Of a DNA stretch of 39,668 bases, positions 16,861 to 24,845 are shown piece by piece (the first letter of the stretch is position 1; each line of letters starts with the position of its first letter). This stretch comes from an uncultured Aquimarina sp. (GTDB lineage: Bacteria > Bacteroidota > Bacteroidia > Flavobacteriales > Flavobacteriaceae), in contig NZ_CANLOZ010000017.1 in the NCBI RefSeq assembly GCF_947492965.1, positions 1 through 39,668 of the forward strand. The letters are read 5' to 3'. Position numbers and translations under genes: made by a program. The notes under the pieces were generated by a model. That model had not been told where the DNA came from and ran no database searches. It was given only the letters and a program-made list of their open reading frames with translations.

Positions 16861-17337
16861 TTGAATTTCCTAAATTATATTTTTTTGAAAAGTATTAAAG
16901 AGATATTATACGATCATTGTCAGCAGTTTGTAGAAGAACGACTTAATCGTATTCATCATCGAATGAATAGCATTCAGGAATCATTAACCTCAGAAACAAA
17001 AAGTACTGCTGGTGATAAGCACGAAACCGGAAGAGCTATGCTTCAGCTAGAAAGAGAAAAAACCGGAGTACAATTATCTGAAGCCAAAAAATTAAACGAA
17101 ATTTTATCCAAAGTTGATATCTCCTCCAACTCTAGTGTTGCTCATTTGGGAAGTCTGGTAACAACTAGTACTGGAAATTATTTCTTAAGTATTTCCGTTG
17201 GCGAAATTATTATTGATAAAGTAGCATATTTTGCCATTGGCATCAATACACCAATAGGTAAAATGCTGCTAGGAAAAACAGTAGGAGCTCGTTTTCTTTT
17301 TAATGGAAAAAATGTAGTGATAGAACATATCGATTAA
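16861..17337 (+). CDS. GreA/GreB C-terminal-like protein
   Basis: A 158-residue protein whose relatives are widely labelled 3-oxoacyl-ACP synthase in flavobacteria although no ketosynthase motif exists. It has an N-terminal helical, coiled-coil-like part (about 10-85, with SETKSTAGDKHETGRAMLQL) and a C-terminal domain resembling the FKBP-like domain of transcript-cleavage factor GreA (INTPIGKMLLGKTVGARFLF). By architecture it may bind RNA polymerase or act as an anti-Gre-type factor; this is inference. There is no ATG start: the frame opens with TTG at 16861 right after a stop codon, and a second TTG at 16885 gives SIKEILYDHCQQF, closer to the usual N-terminus. I give the longer frame. Confidence 0.75.
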   Translation: MNFLNYIFLKSIKEILYDHCQQFVEERLNRIHHRMNSIQESLTSETKSTAGDKHETGRAMLQLEREKTGVQLSEAKKLNEILSKVDISSNSSVAHLGSLVTTSTGNYFLSISVGEIIIDKVAYFAIGINTPIGKMLLGKTVGARFLFNGKNVVIEHID

Positions 17338-17460
17338 TCGATCCATTAAAACAATTCTCGATTCTTATAAAATCCTTAAAACCTACAATAAATTTGTTAA
17401 ATGTAATGGTTTAAAAAAATCATTTTAAGTAAATTGCTACTTCACAAATTATCAGTCTGG

Positions 17461-18393
17461 ATGAAAAAACTTTCTCTATTACTTCTTATTGTTATCATTG
17501 CTTTTGGGTGTAAACCTTATCAAAACACCAAAATTAGAAAAGGTCAAATGACATATTCGGAGTTCAGAGCTGAACAACGATCTTTTCCAACTAAGAATGG
17601 TATCATAAAGTATATTGATAGAGGAAATGGCCCTGTAATTGTGCTACTTCATGGAGTACCAACTTCGGGTTGGCTATATCGTAAAATGATCGATCCTCTT
17701 GTAGCTGGTGGGTATAGAGTAATTGTTCCAGATATGCTAGGATATGGTTCTAGTGATTCCCCTGAAGGATATAAAATTTATAGCGAAAAAGAACACGCAA
17801 AAAGATTGTTAGATCTTATGGATGGTTTAGGAATCGAATACTGGTCTCATGTTATGCATGATGTTGGAGGTGTATGGACATGGGAACTATTTAATCAAGC
17901 GCCTAATAGAATCGAAGAACTTATTGTTCTCAATACCCTACTATATGAAGAAGGTTTTTATCCTCCGATACGATTTAGTCCAGGTCCAGCTGCCAAAGCA
18001 GCAATGTGGTCTTATCGCAATGGTGTTACTACGAATACGTTACTTAAATCACTTTTTAAAGAAGGTTTAAAAGAGAACAACCTAAATGAACTCGATGTAG
18101 AGGGATATAAGACCCCACTACTAGAAGGAAAAACCAATGGGATGTATTATTTCTTTACTAGAACCTGTAACTATTTTCCTGATTACTCCTTGGTATTTGA
18201 AAGTATCGATATTCCTGTAGCAGTGATTTGGGGAATTCATGATACAATGCTTCAATGGACGCCTCAACAAACTAAAGTAACTAATGCACTTAAAGTTGAT
18301 GAAGCAGACATTCATTTTATTGATGAAAAACACTTTATTCAAGAAACTAAAGCAGAAGAGGTAGCCTATAAAATTTTGGATTTTCTTAAATAA
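17461..18393 (+). CDS. Alpha/beta hydrolase lipoprotein with Asp nucleophile
   Basis: A 310-residue envelope hydrolase. The ATG at 17461 begins a lipoprotein signal ending in AFGC (C17), so it is preferred to an in-frame TTG at 17434. The fold is alpha/beta hydrolase: oxyanion loop LLHGVPTSGW, VPDMLGYGSSD, nucleophile elbow MHDVGG with D134 instead of Ser, acid D261 (WGIHDTM) and H291 (EKHF). An Asp nucleophile is the mark of epoxide hydrolases, haloalkane dehalogenases and fluoroacetate dehalogenases. The Trp that usually follows the nucleophile in haloalkane dehalogenases is Val here, so that label is not supported. The substrate is unknown. The gene ends base-to-base against the convergent gene at 18394. 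Confidence 0.85.
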   Translation: MKKLSLLLLIVIIAFGCKPYQNTKIRKGQMTYSEFRAEQRSFPTKNGIIKYIDRGNGPVIVLLHGVPTSGWLYRKMIDPLVAGGYRVIVPDMLGYGSSDSPEGYKIYSEKEHAKRLLDLMDGLGIEYWSHVMHDVGGVWTWELFNQAPNRIEELIVLNTLLYEEGFYPPIRFSPGPAAKAAMWSYRNGVTTNTLLKSLFKEGLKENNLNELDVEGYKTPLLEGKTNGMYYFFTRTCNYFPDYSLVFESIDIPVAVIWGIHDTMLQWTPQQTKVTNALKVDEADIHFIDEKHFIQETKAEEVAYKILDFLK

Positions 18394-18747
18394 TTAATTC
18401 AGCCCAGTAGTAGTTACCCATTGTTGTAATTCTATTCTAAAAATAGTTCCATTTATCAATTCCTGAATTTGCTCCAGTTCCTCTTTGTTAACTGCCAAAT
18501 CAATCTTATCAGAAGGTGTTCTTAGAAGGAGAGATCTACAATTATGGTGACTCGCACATTGACTACAACATTGTGATTGTTCTGTAATACTGCATGCGTC
18601 TGAAAAATCTTTTAATTCATTGAGTGTAAGCAAAAACCCAATATCTCTAAATACCAATTGTATTTTTGGCACTCCTTTAGGCTGTTGTTTTTTCCAAAAA
18701 AAAGATATACCAACTTTATTACTGTAAATTTTATCTATAGCACTCAT
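18394..18747 (-). CDS. Small Cys-rich hypothetical protein
   Basis: A 117-residue cytosolic protein with a central cluster QCCSQCASHHNC (C60, C61, C64, H67, H68, C70) plus C52. Around it lie two similar halves: a beta hairpin followed by a helix (IQLVFRDIGFLLTLNELKDF and LLLRTPSDKIDLAVNKEELEQIQELI). The cluster could hold zinc or an iron-sulfur centre. It resembles small uncharacterised Cys proteins of Bacteroidetes, but I cannot name the family with confidence. It abuts the convergent hydrolase gene with no intergenic bases and lies downstream of recJ on the same strand. Confidence 0.7.
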   Translation of the reverse strand: MSAIDKIYSNKVGISFFWKKQQPKGVPKIQLVFRDIGFLLTLNELKDFSDACSITEQSQCCSQCASHHNCRSLLLRTPSDKIDLAVNKEELEQIQELINGTIFRIELQQWVTTTGLN

Positions 18748-18807
18748 TTCGAATCATATTTGATTCAAAAATATTAATTATTTATAATTAATCTAAATAA
18801 AAACAAG

Positions 18808-20493
18808 TTAAATTATATCTTTTAGTTTTAATTGTAATGTCACAGTACCATTCCATTCATTTTCATCTACTGTATAGGCAATTTTCGCATGATGATTATT
18901 TGTAATCAACTCTTTTTTTGGACCTAAATTAAAACCTATAGCATCTATAGCCAATCCTTTTTTTTGCACTTTACATTTTAAATGCTTCTCATCTGCACCA
19001 ACGCACCTTGCATATCCAGTATCCTTAACCCCTTCTGTCATAAAAACAGGGGTCATATTTCCTGGGCCAAAAGGAGCAAACTGTTTCAGAATTCTAAAGA
19101 ACTTTGGTGTTATTTCATGGAACTCTAGTTCAGTATCTATAGTAATTTCTGGAGTCAAAAGCTTTTTATCAATTGAGTTGGCTACTACTTCTTCAAATTT
19201 TTGTTTAAAAAGCTCATATTGTTCTTCTTTTAATGTTAAGCCTGCTGCATATTTATGTCCTCCAAATTGTTCTATATGTTCCGAACAATTATCTAATGCA
19301 TTATACACATCGAATCCTTTTACAGATCTAGCAGATGCTGCTAACTTTTCACCGCTTTTGGTAAAAACTAATGTCGGTCGATAATAGGTTTCTGTTAACC
19401 TAGAAGCCACAATTCCGATAACTCCCTTATGCCAACTTTCATCATATACCACGGTAGTAAACCTATGTTCTTCATCATTATCAACAATCTGTTCTAAAGC
19501 GGCTTTGGTAATACTCTTATCCGTATCTTTCCGCTCACTATTATAACTTTCTATCTCAGCCGCATATGCCAGAGCGAGTTCAATATTATCTTCTTTTAAT
19601 AAGTTTACAGCATGTAATCCGTGTTTCATTCTGCCGGCAGCATTAATTCTAGGCGCAAGAATAAATACTACATCTGTTATGGTAAAAGTTTCCTTTTTTA
19701 CTTGTGCTAACATCGCCTTAAAACCAACTCTTGGATTTTGATTAATTGTTCTTAATCCGTAATATGCTAGTACTCTATTTTCTCCAGTAATCGGAACAAT
19801 ATCTGCTCCTATTGCAGTTGCTACAAGATCTAAATAAGACGTTAGATCATAGGCAGTTTGCCCCTTCTTACTAGCGATTGCCTGAATCAACTTAAATCCT
19901 ACACCGCAACCACATAATTCTTTATAAGGATAAGCGCAGTCCACTCTTTTAGGATCTAAAACCGCTACAGCTTCAGGAATAGCAACACCAGGTCTATGAT
20001 GATCACATATAATAAAGTCAATACCTTTGGATTTAGCATATACGACTTTTTCAATTGCTTTGATACCACAGTCCAATGCTATAATCAGCGAAATATCATT
20101 ATCAGAAGCATAGTCAATCCCTTGAAAAGACACTCCATAACCTTCGGCATATCGATCAGGGATATACGTTGTCACTTGGGGAGTAATCGTTTCCAAATAA
20201 GAAGACATTAATGCCACAGATGTGGTTCCATCTACATCATAATCTCCATACACCAAAATATTTTCCTGATGCACAACTGCTTTTTCAATTCTAGCAACTG
20301 CTTTATCCATATCCTTCATTAAAAAAGGATCATGTAAATCCTCTAAAGAAGGTCTGAAAAAACGCTTAGCATCTTCAAAAGTTTCAATCCCTCGTTGAAC
20401 TAATAAAGAAGCAATAATTTCATCAACATTTAGAGCTTTGGCTAAGTTAGTAGTAACTGTACTCGAAGATTTTGGTCTTAGGGTCCATCTCAT
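18808..20493 (-). CDS. recJ: Single-stranded-DNA-specific exonuclease
   Basis: 5'-3' exonuclease on single-stranded DNA used in recombination and mismatch or excision repair; cytosolic, Mn/Mg-dependent. From the ATG at 20493 the protein has 561 residues (an in-frame TTG at 20535 would add 14 residues and is unlikely). DHH phosphoesterase motifs are seen: VYGDYDVDGTTS (D84, D86, D88), ALDCG (D141), ICDHHRPG (D164-H165-H166), PRINAAGRM, and the DHHA1 motif GGHKYAAGLTL; the C-terminal part carries the OB-fold. The length is at the usual size. It is divergent from the AhpD-like gene at 20621. Confidence 0.95.
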   Translation of the reverse strand: MRWTLRPKSSSTVTTNLAKALNVDEIIASLLVQRGIETFEDAKRFFRPSLEDLHDPFLMKDMDKAVARIEKAVVHQENILVYGDYDVDGTTSVALMSSYLETITPQVTTYIPDRYAEGYGVSFQGIDYASDNDISLIIALDCGIKAIEKVVYAKSKGIDFIICDHHRPGVAIPEAVAVLDPKRVDCAYPYKELCGCGVGFKLIQAIASKKGQTAYDLTSYLDLVATAIGADIVPITGENRVLAYYGLRTINQNPRVGFKAMLAQVKKETFTITDVVFILAPRINAAGRMKHGLHAVNLLKEDNIELALAYAAEIESYNSERKDTDKSITKAALEQIVDNDEEHRFTTVVYDESWHKGVIGIVASRLTETYYRPTLVFTKSGEKLAASARSVKGFDVYNALDNCSEHIEQFGGHKYAAGLTLKEEQYELFKQKFEEVVANSIDKKLLTPEITIDTELEFHEITPKFFRILKQFAPFGPGNMTPVFMTEGVKDTGYARCVGADEKHLKCKVQKKGLAIDAIGFNLGPKKELITNNHHAKIAYTVDENEWNGTVTLQLKLKDII

Positions 20494-20620
20494 TGGCAAT
20501 ATCCTTCCTAAATAATTTAAAAATCCAAAGTACAAAAAACATCTTTACTCCTTCTTGTTTGACCTGAGTTTTGTATTTTGCTTTGCTAAATTTCAATTAA
20601 TTCAAAAAATATATATACCC

Positions 20621-21211
20621 ATGCCATTAGTAACACCTCTATCTGCAGATCATGATTTAGAAACAAAAGAACTTGCAGAATTCTTCAATGAAACCTTAGG
20701 GTTTTGTCCTAATTCTGTATTAACTATGCAAAGAAGACCTGCCATCTCTAAAGCTTTTATAAACCTTAATAAAGCTGTTATGGCAAATGAGGGTAGAGTA
20801 ACTTCAGCTCTAAAACGTATGATCGCTTGGGTAAGCAGTAACGCTACTGGCTGCAGATATTGTCAGGCACATGCTATAAGAGCTGCAGAACGATATGGTG
20901 CAGAACAAGAACAACTAGATAATATTTGGGAATATAAAACTCATCCTGCTTTTAGTGATGCTGAGCGTGCAGCCCTTGATTTTTCGTTAGCTGCTTCACT
21001 GGTTCCAAATAATGTAGATGAAAGTATTAAAGAAGAATTATACAAATATTGGGACGAAGGAGAAATTGTAGAAATGCTTGGGGTTATTTCTCTATTCGGT
21101 TATCTAAATCGCTGGAATGACTCTATGGGTACTACTGTAGAAGAAGGAGCAATCGAATCTGGAGAAAAATATTTGGGTAAACACGGTTGGGAAAAAGGAA
21201 AGCACTTATAG
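20621..21211 (+). CDS. Carboxymuconolactone decarboxylase/AhpD-like peroxidase protein
   Basis: A 196-residue all-helical protein of the CMD/AhpD superfamily. It carries the redox motif CRYCQAH (C78, C81, H84) typical of AhpD-like thiol peroxidase or disulfide proteins, in the helix context RMIAWVSSNATGCRYCQAHAI cut here only for its key residues. The C-terminal half has a second, motif-less helical unit. Start: an open frame extends upstream to 20555, but the ATG at 20621 (MPLVTPLS) gives the family-like N-terminus. Stand-alone gene with its own terminator at 21238. A role in peroxide or alkylhydroperoxide handling is inferred from the motif. Confidence 0.85.
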   Translation: MPLVTPLSADHDLETKELAEFFNETLGFCPNSVLTMQRRPAISKAFINLNKAVMANEGRVTSALKRMIAWVSSNATGCRYCQAHAIRAAERYGAEQEQLDNIWEYKTHPAFSDAERAALDFSLAASLVPNNVDESIKEELYKYWDEGEIVEMLGVISLFGYLNRWNDSMGTTVEEGAIESGEKYLGKHGWEKGKHL

Positions 21212-21237
21212 GCTTTTATCCAATCTATAACATATGA

Positions 21238-21276
21238 AGACTTGTTAGCTTTTAAAAAGCTGACAGGTCTTTTTTA
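21238..21276 (+). terminator. Terminator after the AhpD-like gene
   Basis: AGACTTGTTAGCTT pairs with AAGCTGACAGGTCT with two non-Watson-Crick positions and is followed by TTTTTT. It lies between the convergent genes ending at 21211 and 21302. Confidence 0.7.
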
Positions 21277-21301
21277 TTTGTTCCTTAAACTAGAATTGAG
21301 C

Positions 21302-21937
21302 TTATTTCTTAAAATAATACTGGAAACTTTTCCAAAGAAGATATATGCTTATGACAATAATTAAGATTGCCCATATCCAATACGTACCAACTGTATTTTC
21401 TGCTATGGCTTGAGTGTCGGATATCTGAATAGCACCATTTCTCTCAAACTGTTTGGTAAACAGGTAATCCAATTGCAAATATGTTCCTAATACAGATTGC
21501 AACCCCAAAAATAATATTGTTATTACTTCTAATTTTCTGTTTTTGAATAGTGTGATAATGAAAAAAAATACTGCAAATCCGCTCATCACCGCAATACCCC
21601 AAACAGATCTGATCCACAACAATAAAGAGAGTATGATCAATCCTATCAGAATCCTTAACGCAATCATGGAACTTTTATGCGATTTTGCAGAGGCAATTAG
21701 TAGTGCTCCTACTACTGCCGGACCTAATAATCCTCCAGCAGCTACTAAGGCATTTCCTAGAGATGGAGATAAATAACTTCCTCCCAAATGATAATAAGCA
21801 ACACCTCCTCCGTTTTCATAGATTTCCAAATGCTGAAAACTACCACCCAAAATTACAGCTGTTAAACCATGACCCATCTCATGAAACCATGTTCCTAATA
21901 ATATAAAGGGATATTGAAACCATCCAAAATATGGCAA
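21302..21937 (-). CDS. M50-like membrane zinc metallopeptidase, uncertain start
   Basis: A multi-pass membrane protein with the zinc motif FHEMGHG (H19, E20, H23) inside a hydrophobic helix, followed by AVILGGSF and several membrane helices, as in the M50B-like family of Bacteroidetes and Firmicutes. About 211 residues from a TTG at 21937. The frame stays open upstream to 22021 without any ATG, and codons just before the TTG encode a fine membrane helix (YTIIIVAIVVIILWK). So the true product likely starts further up with a rare start codon such as ATT at 22007-22009, or the sequence has an error there. The third zinc ligand is not obvious. Substrate unknown. Confidence 0.75.
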   Translation of the reverse strand: MPYFGWFQYPFILLGTWFHEMGHGLTAVILGGSFQHLEIYENGGGVAYYHLGGSYLSPSLGNALVAAGGLLGPAVVGALLIASAKSHKSSMIALRILIGLIILSLLLWIRSVWGIAVMSGFAVFFFIITLFKNRKLEVITILFLGLQSVLGTYLQLDYLFTKQFERNGAIQISDTQAIAENTVGTYWIWAILIIVISIYLLWKSFQYYFKK

Positions 21938-22107
21938 TTTCCACAGTATAATAACTACTATGGCAACAATAATTATAGTATAATCAAAACGTTTAGAGAT
22001 AGTTGTAATTTTTAAATTATTTTAAAGTCTTTAGATTATACCATTTCTTATAAGAACTGGTATTACAAACCAAAATATGTACTTTTATATTTCTTAAAAA
22101 ACCACTT

Positions 22108-22434
22108 ATGAGTTCTTCTTTACACAAATATTCGATTTTCATCTTAGCTTGCATGCTATCTATTGGTATCTATGGACAAGAAAAAGTTACAGAGACTCCA
22201 AATTTTCCTGAAGTCACAGCTAAAAAAGCTGACAAATATTCAAAAATGCCTATACATAATCCTGATTATGCATTGGATGAACAGATAAAACATTCTTTGA
22301 TAGACGATACACCTAAGGTAATGCCAATTTTTAAACCTTATCTTTCTTTAGATTTTAAATCAGAATCAAAATTTTCCTTTGCTGACCTGAAGACTGTGGA
22401 AGAAATCAAGAAGCGTTTAAAAAAAGGAAAATAG
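22108..22434 (+). CDS. Small secreted hypothetical protein
   Basis: A 108-residue protein with an N-terminal signal peptide (hydrophobic FILACMLSIGIYG, cleavage near GIYG/QEK). The mature part is short, charged and Pro/Lys-rich with no recognised domain (NFPEVTAKKADKYSKMPIHN, then a basic helical tail EEIKKRLKKGK). It is divergent from the M50-like gene and convergent with the HopJ-like gene, ten bases apart. Function unknown; periplasmic or surface location is inferred. Confidence 0.65.
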   Translation: MSSSLHKYSIFILACMLSIGIYGQEKVTETPNFPEVTAKKADKYSKMPIHNPDYALDEQIKHSLIDDTPKVMPIFKPYLSLDFKSESKFSFADLKTVEEIKKRLKKGK

Positions 22435-22443
22435 AGTGTGCTA

Positions 22444-22788
22444 CTATATTTTTTCGGTTAATGCCTGATCGTTAAATGATAGTTGCTCCCATCCAGTTTT
22501 CATAAAATTACGAATATTTTGATGGTTATCACCATCTGGATTTTGTAGTACATCTTTATAATGTTCTCCAAAACAGTACAAAGTTTCTTGTTGAGTAAGT
22601 TTTTGCAATCTTGCGAATGAAAACAATTTACAGGATCCAGAATTTTGTCCGGCTTCATTAACTATTTCACCATTAGTAAATGAAACAGGTGTGAAGTTAT
22701 AATTGGTATCGATAACATGCATCGTTTCTTCGAATACAATCGATTCTGGGGTTTCACGTAGTTTATCTATAAATTCTGTAGTGGTCAT
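22444..22788 (-). CDS. HopJ-family protein
   Basis: A 114-residue member of the HopJ type III effector family (named from Pseudomonas), recognised by NSGSCKLFSFARLQKLTQQ, TLYCFGEHYKDVL, and DNHQNIRNFMKTGW. In Bacteroidetes and many marine bacteria these are ordinary cytosolic proteins with no type III secretion system, so the effector name should not be read as a function. The start lies three bases after the rsmI stop, so it is the last gene of the minus-strand operon DoxX-rsmI-HopJ. Confidence 0.88.
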   Translation of the reverse strand: MTTTEFIDKLRETPESIVFEETMHVIDTNYNFTPVSFTNGEIVNEAGQNSGSCKLFSFARLQKLTQQETLYCFGEHYKDVLQNPDGDNHQNIRNFMKTGWEQLSFNDQALTEKI

Positions 22789-22791
22789 ATT

Positions 22792-23463
22792 TTATTTTTT
22801 TCCAGCAATTACAATAACAATTTCTCCTTTAGGTGGTTTTATCTCGAAATGCGACAATACTTCCTTTGCCGTCCCTCTTACTGTTTCTTCATGAAGTTTA
22901 CTTAGTTCTCTGGATACCGAAACCATGCGGTCCTCGCCAAAATAGGTTACAAAGTTTCCTAAAGTTTTTATGAGCTTATGCGGTGATTCATAAAATATCA
23001 TAGTTCTACTCTCTTCTGCAAGCAGCTGTAATCGAGTTTGTCTTCCTTTCTTAACTGGAAGAAATCCTTCGAACACAAACTTATCATTAGGTAATCCACT
23101 ATTTACCAAAGCAGGCACAAATGCTGTCGCTCCTGGCAAGCATTCTACTGGAATTGCATTTTCTACACAAGCTCTTGTGAGCAAAAATCCAGGGTCACTA
23201 ATCGCAGGTGTTCCTGCATCGCTAATTAAAGCTATGGAATCCCCACTTTGCAATCTTCTAACGATACTGTCTACCGTTTTATGTTCATTATGCATATGGT
23301 GACTTTGCATAGGTGTCACTATCTCATAATGCTTCAGTAGTTTACCACTGGTACGCGTATCTTCGGCAAGAATGAGATCAACTTCTTTGAGCACTTTGAT
23401 AGCTCTAAAAGTCATATCCTCGAGATTACCAATGGGTGTGGGAACTATAAATAATTTAGACAT
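22792..23463 (-). CDS. rsmI: 16S rRNA (cytidine-1402-2'-O)-methyltransferase
   Basis: Methylates the 2'-O of C1402 in 16S rRNA with S-adenosylmethionine, fine-tuning the P site. The 223 residues show the tetrapyrrole-methylase fold: VPTPIGNLEDMTFRAIKVL, AEDTRTSGKLL, ISDAGTPAISDPG, ECLPGATAFVPAL, FYESPHK and the C-terminal KGEIVIVIAG. A little short because the C-terminal extension of E. coli RsmI is missing, as is common in Bacteroidetes. It lies between a DoxX-like gene (7 bases) and the HopJ-like gene (3 bases) in one operon. Confidence 0.95.
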   Translation of the reverse strand: MSKLFIVPTPIGNLEDMTFRAIKVLKEVDLILAEDTRTSGKLLKHYEIVTPMQSHHMHNEHKTVDSIVRRLQSGDSIALISDAGTPAISDPGFLLTRACVENAIPVECLPGATAFVPALVNSGLPNDKFVFEGFLPVKKGRQTRLQLLAEESRTMIFYESPHKLIKTLGNFVTYFGEDRMVSVSRELSKLHEETVRGTAKEVLSHFEIKPPKGEIVIVIAGKK

Positions 23464-23470
23464 ATGAATG

Positions 23471-23818
23471 TTATGGTCTTACTTTTTTACCGATAGCATA
23501 TGATATTACCAGAAAAATTAATCCTAGAGTAGCAAACAGGCCCTGACCATCATCTTTCATATAATGAGCAGTAAACGCTAAAGTCATATCGAAAAAGAAT
23601 CCAGCATACGCCCATTCTTTTAACCACTTAATTTTATTGGTAAGAATAACGACAATCCCGCCTATTTTGGCAATTGCTAATGGAATTACTAAATATGTTG
23701 GATAATCCAAATTTTCGAAAAAACCTCTCACCATCTCTGTTTCCCTAAAATACATCTGTGCAGAAAATAACATAATTCCACACATGGCCACAGTAGCTAT
23801 CCAATAAATGATTTTCAT
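23471..23818 (-). CDS. DoxX-like membrane protein
   Basis: A 115-residue protein with four predicted membrane helices (IIYWIATVAMCGIMLF, YLVIPLAIAKIGGIVVIL, WAYAGFFFDMTLAFTAHY, LFATLGLIFLVISYAIG), the size and pattern of the DoxX_2-like family. The C-terminus is a short basic tail. The known family members have poorly defined roles (terminal oxidase subunits or redox-linked proteins). First of the three tightly packed genes with rsmI and the HopJ-like gene. Confidence 0.8.
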   Translation of the reverse strand: MKIIYWIATVAMCGIMLFSAQMYFRETEMVRGFFENLDYPTYLVIPLAIAKIGGIVVILTNKIKWLKEWAYAGFFFDMTLAFTAHYMKDDGQGLFATLGLIFLVISYAIGKKVRP

Positions 23819-23872
23819 ATAAACTCTTTTAACGATGAAGAAGCTTAGTTACAAAAAAACGATATGCCTTAC

Positions 23873-24673
23873 TTAAAATTCATATTTATTCGTAACAATT
23901 TCCATAAATCGTTCTTCGTATTCGCTTTTTCCTTCCCAATTGTTATAATCAGGCTTCACCATGTTCTTTATAAACTGAGTTGCTCCACTTTTACTATTTA
24001 ATGTATTTAATTGAGAAAGAACACGATTATAATCCGTAGAACTTCCATCAAACAAATGTTTTATAAAAGCCAAGCGATCATTTAATCCGATATGAATTCC
24101 TCTTTTAAGTTGGTCATTTAATGATTTAGGTTTGTCATCTTTGGTATTCAAGTTATCCAAAATTGGCATACTTTGCGGCACAGATCCTATATCTTCTTTA
24201 TCATTTTTTTCATAAACCGGTTCTGACAAAGAAACATTCTCTTCTGTAAACTTAGGCGCTGGAACAAAAAGATCTTCAGTTACTTTTTCATTAATCTTCT
24301 CGATAATAATCTCCGGTTTTTGCTCTTCTACTTCTTCTTTAGGAGTTTCGAATGTTTGATTGCCCAGATTAAACATCGTCTCAGAAGGTTCTTCCACTTC
24401 CTTATTCTCGTCCAAACTTATAATAGGTTTGGGTTTAACTTCTTCTACAACTTCTGCTTTAGTTTCTAACACTTTTTCTTCCTCTAAAGCACTCGTTATC
24501 TGACCTATGGTCGGTTGCGTCCCAGCAAAATGAGATTCTGCAAAATTTAAAATACTCAGTTTTTCATATAACTGTCTAGCCTCTTCCTGCAATTGCGGCA
24601 AGGTTGATCTATCTTTAAGCTGTAATATCCTATGCGCAATACTTATGAGTTCTGCTTCCAACTTCTTCTTCAT
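23873..24673 (-). CDS. Conserved hypothetical with acidic linker
   Basis: A 266-residue protein with three parts: an N-terminal helical hairpin (about 1-48, KKKLEAELISIAHRILQLKD and QLQEEARQLYEKLSILNF), a low-complexity Glu/Lys/Val/Pro-rich linker (about 60-175), and a C-terminal helical domain (about 180-266, SLNDQLKRGIHIGLNDRLAF, ending EERFMEIVTNKYEF). The ordered ends and disordered middle suggest a protein that tethers two partners. Proteins like this sit near rsmI and tdk in flavobacteria, but I know of no function. It is 54 bases upstream of the DoxX-like gene on the same strand, and divergent from tdk. Confidence 0.75.
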   Translation of the reverse strand: MKKKLEAELISIAHRILQLKDRSTLPQLQEEARQLYEKLSILNFAESHFAGTQPTIGQITSALEEEKVLETKAEVVEEVKPKPIISLDENKEVEEPSETMFNLGNQTFETPKEEVEEQKPEIIIEKINEKVTEDLFVPAPKFTEENVSLSEPVYEKNDKEDIGSVPQSMPILDNLNTKDDKPKSLNDQLKRGIHIGLNDRLAFIKHLFDGSSTDYNRVLSQLNTLNSKSGATQFIKNMVKPDYNNWEGKSEYEERFMEIVTNKYEF

Positions 24674-24845
24674 AACTTTCTTATTCGTTTGGGCTATACT
24701 AGTTGTTTTTTAATAAATTTACCTCATCTTAAGAACAATACCTTCATTAAAATCAAAAATGAATATAAAAATTAGATTCATTTCCGAATTAATTAGGTTT
24801 TGTTAAGGAGTAGGGTTTCTTTTAAACGATGGTGAAAAATACAAA

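Noticed and set aside
17461..18393. Haloalkane dehalogenase label
   Set aside because: The halide-binding Trp next to the nucleophile is replaced by Val.
22444..22788. Type III secretion effector
   Set aside because: The HopJ family is common in bacteria without a type III system, and no secretion genes are nearby.
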